Shown: in pieces, positions 5,371 through 7,406 of the stretch
How positions within the stretch are numbered: the first letter of the stretch is position 1
How the letters are laid out: each line of letters opens with the position of its first letter
Assembly (NCBI GenBank): GCA_016937725.1
Contig: JAFGVZ010000023.1
Coordinates: 1 to 7,406 of the forward strand
DNA: 7,406 nt
DNA from: Paracoccaceae bacterium
GTDB lineage: Bacteria; Pseudomonadota; Alphaproteobacteria; Rhodobacterales; Rhodobacteraceae
Direction: 5' to 3'
The notes under the pieces: generated by a model
Databases searched by the model: none
Seen by the model: only the letters and a program-made list of their open reading frames with translations
What the model was told of the DNA's origin: nothing
Translations under genes and position numbers: made by a program

Positions 5371-7406
5371 ATGCTGACCCAGATCCCGCAAGATATTCTT
5401 GATGTGCTGACCGATGTTCCCATGCCCCGGCTTGGTCCCGCGCCAATGCCAAGCGGCTGGCTTGATCTGGGGCGCGTCAAAATCCCGGTGGTCACGGCGC
5501 AAGCGGCAGTCATCGGCAGCGGTGCCGCGGGATTGCGCGCGGCGGTTGAAGCAAAGCGGCGCGGGGTCGAAACCGTGATCCTGTCGCAATCGGCTTGGGG
5601 CGGCACCTCTGCCTGTTCGGGGTCGGACAAGCAGACCTTGCACACCGCCAATTCCGCCGACCGGGGCGACAATTACAAGGACATGGCGCAGTCCATCCGC
5701 GCGGGCGGCGCAATGGATGAAGACACGGCCTATATCGAAGCTGTCGGGTCCACCCGCGCCATGGCCAGCCTGCAATATCTGGGCTTGCCTTTGCCGCAAG
5801 ACAGCCTTGGCGGCACGTTGCGCTACCAAACCGACCATGACGAGGTGGGCCGGGCCACAAGCTGCGGGCCGCGCACCTCGCGCCTGATGGTCAAGGTGCT
5901 GGCCGAAGAAGCGCTGCGCCTTGGCATTGCGTTCTTCAACCAGACCACGGCGGTTGAAATTTTGCGGGATGGGGCAGGGGCCGTTCTGGGCGTGCTGGCC
6001 ATGCGCGCCCGCGACCAAAGCGACGACAACCCTTATGGCTTGATCTTCTTTCGTGCCCCGGCGCTGGTTCTGGCGGCGGGTGGCCCCGGCGAGCTATACC
6101 GCGACAGCGTGTTTCCCAATGGCTGTTTCGGGTCGCTCGGGCTGGCGCTGGATGCCGGTATGGACCTTGTCAACCTGACCGAGAACCAATTCGGCATCGG
6201 CACGCGGCGCGAGGGTTTTCCATGGAACCTGTCAGGCACCTATGTGCAGGCCATGCCGCATATTTACTCGGTCGATCCTGACGGACGCGAGCATCACTTT
6301 CTGGCCGAGTATTACCGAACCACGCAGGAATTGGCCTCGAACATCTTCCGCAAAGGCTATCAATGGCCGTTCCACGCCACGCGGATGCTGGATTTTGGCT
6401 CGAGCCTTGTGGATTTGGCCATCGTGCGCGAATGCGCTGCCGGGCGGCGGGTGTTCATGGATTTCAACCGCAACCCGCTGCCGGTGCCGGACGATGCGCC
6501 GTTCAGCTTGGCGCGGTTGGATGACGATGTTGCGACTTATCTGGGCACTGCCGGGGCCAGCCAAACGCTGCCCATTGACCGTTTGCGCCACATGAACCCG
6601 CTCGCGATCGAACTTTACCGGCGTCACAAGATCGACATCGCTGAAGAGCCGTTGGAATTTGCCGTCAACCACCAGCACATGAATGGCGGCATTGCCGTGG
6701 ATATCTGGGGGCAATCCTCTGTTCCCGGCATTTATGCCGTGGGAGAGGCGGCGGGCACCCATGGTGTAACCCGCCCCGGCGGATCGGCGCTGAACGCGGG
6801 ACAAGTGTTCGGCACCCGCGCGGCGGAACATCTGGCCAAGCATGCGGCCCCTGCGCCAGCCACCGACGGCACAGCAGAAGTCGGCGCGGCTTTGGCGCGC
6901 TATGACGCGCTGTTCCAGCCCGGTAGCCCCCATACCGTTGCGGCCTTGGAGGCCGAGGTTCAGGCACGCATGAGCGATTATGCAGGCCCGTTTTGCACCG
7001 CCAAGGATGTGGCACTTGCCTTGGCAGAGGCCCGCGCGCTCAACGCTTCCATCGCGGCGCATGGGCTGGCCGTGCCGCGCCCCAACCAAGTGGCGCGCGC
7101 GCTGCAATGGCGGCACATGGCGCTGGCGTCAGAGGCGATCTTGACCGCGCTGGACCATTACATCGCCAAAGGCGGCGGCAGTCGCGGTGCGCGCGCGATC
7201 TGCGATCCGGACGGGGCAGCGGTGCCGCACACACGCATCGGCACGCTGGACGCCTTTCGCTTCCGCCAAGAGCGCGATGCAGACCGGCATGAGCAAATCT
7301 GTCTGCGCCTTCAGGATGGGCAGATGATTCTGTCCACCCGGCCAAATCGCAGCTTTGACGAGGGTGCCAAGACCTTTTTCGAGCGTGATTGGCCTGCTTG
7401 GCTGAC
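5371..7406 (+). CDS. FAD-binding oxidoreductase of the fumarate reductase/aspartate oxidase fold family (FAD_binding_2), 3'-truncated by the window edge
   Basis: The frame is open from ATG 5371 to the last base; 678 residues are visible without a stop. Seen: a roughly 40-residue N-terminal extension; the Rossmann FAD motif VIGSGAAGLRAA (residues 47-58); SACSGSDKQT (80-89) at the place where SdhA/FrdA proteins have the FAD-linking His; VLAAGGPGELY (233-243); HQHMNGGI (434-441), matching the conserved H.NGG block of the family; and a C-terminal FAD-binding block GIYAVGEAAGTHGVTRPGGSALNAGQVFGTRAAE (453-486; key residues GE, HG, RPGGSALN). A largely helical C-terminal region (about 500-600) follows, then a short final domain. 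No His occupies the covalent-FAD position, so FAD is probably bound non-covalently. There is no signal peptide or membrane segment, so the protein is predicted to be cytoplasmic. This family moves electrons between an organic substrate and an acceptor; the substrate here is unknown. Location after LacI and the GMC genes suggests a role in the same pathway. It is not a respiratory SdhA, because no iron-sulfur or membrane-anchor genes accompany it in view; a ferredoxin-like partner could lie just to the right. Confidence 0.85.
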   Translation, partial: MLTQIPQDILDVLTDVPMPRLGPAPMPSGWLDLGRVKIPVVTAQAAVIGSGAAGLRAAVEAKRRGVETVILSQSAWGGTSACSGSDKQTLHTANSADRGDNYKDMAQSIRAGGAMDEDTAYIEAVGSTRAMASLQYLGLPLPQDSLGGTLRYQTDHDEVGRATSCGPRTSRLMVKVLAEEALRLGIAFFNQTTAVEILRDGAGAVLGVLAMRARDQSDDNPYGLIFFRAPALVLAAGGPGELYRDSVFPNGCFGSLGLALDAGMDLVNLTENQFGIGTRREGFPWNLSGTYVQAMPHIYSVDPDGREHHFLAEYYRTTQELASNIFRKGYQWPFHATRMLDFGSSLVDLAIVRECAAGRRVFMDFNRNPLPVPDDAPFSLARLDDDVATYLGTAGASQTLPIDRLRHMNPLAIELYRRHKIDIAEEPLEFAVNHQHMNGGIAVDIWGQSSVPGIYAVGEAAGTHGVTRPGGSALNAGQVFGTRAAEHLAKHAAPAPATDGTAEVGAALARYDALFQPGSPHTVAALEAEVQARMSDYAGPFCTAKDVALALAEARALNASIAAHGLAVPRPNQVARALQWRHMALASEAILTALDHYIAKGGGSRGARAICDPDGAAVPHTRIGTLDAFRFRQERDADRHEQICLRLQDGQMILSTRPNRSFDEGAKTFFERDWPAWL

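Noticed and set aside
4929..6018. Overlapping - strand open frames across the end of the LacI gene and the start of the flavoprotein gene
   Set aside because: Both sense genes are supported by motifs and ribosome binding sites. The antisense frames overlap each other and show low-complexity composition.
6232..7116. Long open frame on the - strand (294 codons) opposite the large flavoprotein gene
   Set aside because: It lies fully antisense to a gene with clear FAD motifs. Its translation is rich in Arg, His and Gly with no recognisable domain, as expected from a GC-rich shadow frame.
5371..7406. Assignment as succinate dehydrogenase/fumarate reductase subunit A
   Set aside because: The covalent-FAD His motif is absent, and no iron-sulfur or membrane-anchor genes precede it. 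The resemblance is at fold level only.

Overview
The window is a stretch of GC-rich bacterial chromosome or replicon. Six genes are packed head to tail on the + strand with almost no non-coding DNA. The strong GC bias, the sugar-transporter ATPase and GMC oxidoreductase content, and the codon preferences (many GGC, CTG, GCC and CGC codons) suggest an alphaproteobacterium, most likely of the Rhodobacterales or Rhizobiales type. That placement is an inference from style and gene content, because no marker gene is present.

Layout: (1) the 3' part of a CUT1-type (UgpC/MalK-like) sugar ABC transporter ATPase, cut by the left edge; (2) a 504-residue GMC-family flavoprotein related to gluconate/glucose-dehydrogenase-type large subunits; (3) a 533-residue GMC flavoprotein of the choline/alcohol-dehydrogenase-like branch; (4) a 102-residue Dabb (stress-responsive A/B barrel) protein; (5) a 338-residue LacI-family repressor; (6) a large FAD_binding_2 (fumarate reductase/aspartate oxidase-like fold) flavoprotein that runs off the right edge after 678 residues. 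The gaps are 9, 4, -4 (ATGA overlap), 5 and 19 bp. This is a single-operon arrangement with no room for internal promoters of ordinary size outside coding sequence. No tRNA, rRNA, mobile element, CRISPR array or terminator was seen, and no non-coding stretch exceeds 19 bp.

How the genes may work together (inference): a LacI-controlled carbohydrate uptake operon imports a sugar, glycoside or polyol. Three different cytoplasmic flavoenzymes and a small Dabb protein then act on it. None of the three flavoproteins begins with a secretion signal, so the oxidations appear to happen inside the cell after import. No kinase, glycosidase or aldolase of a standard sugar pathway is visible here. The substrate, the order of the reactions and the electron acceptors cannot be read from this sequence. 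The combination of three flavoenzymes, Dabb and LacI is the most interesting aspect of the window and is a candidate for an uncharacterised oxidative sugar pathway.
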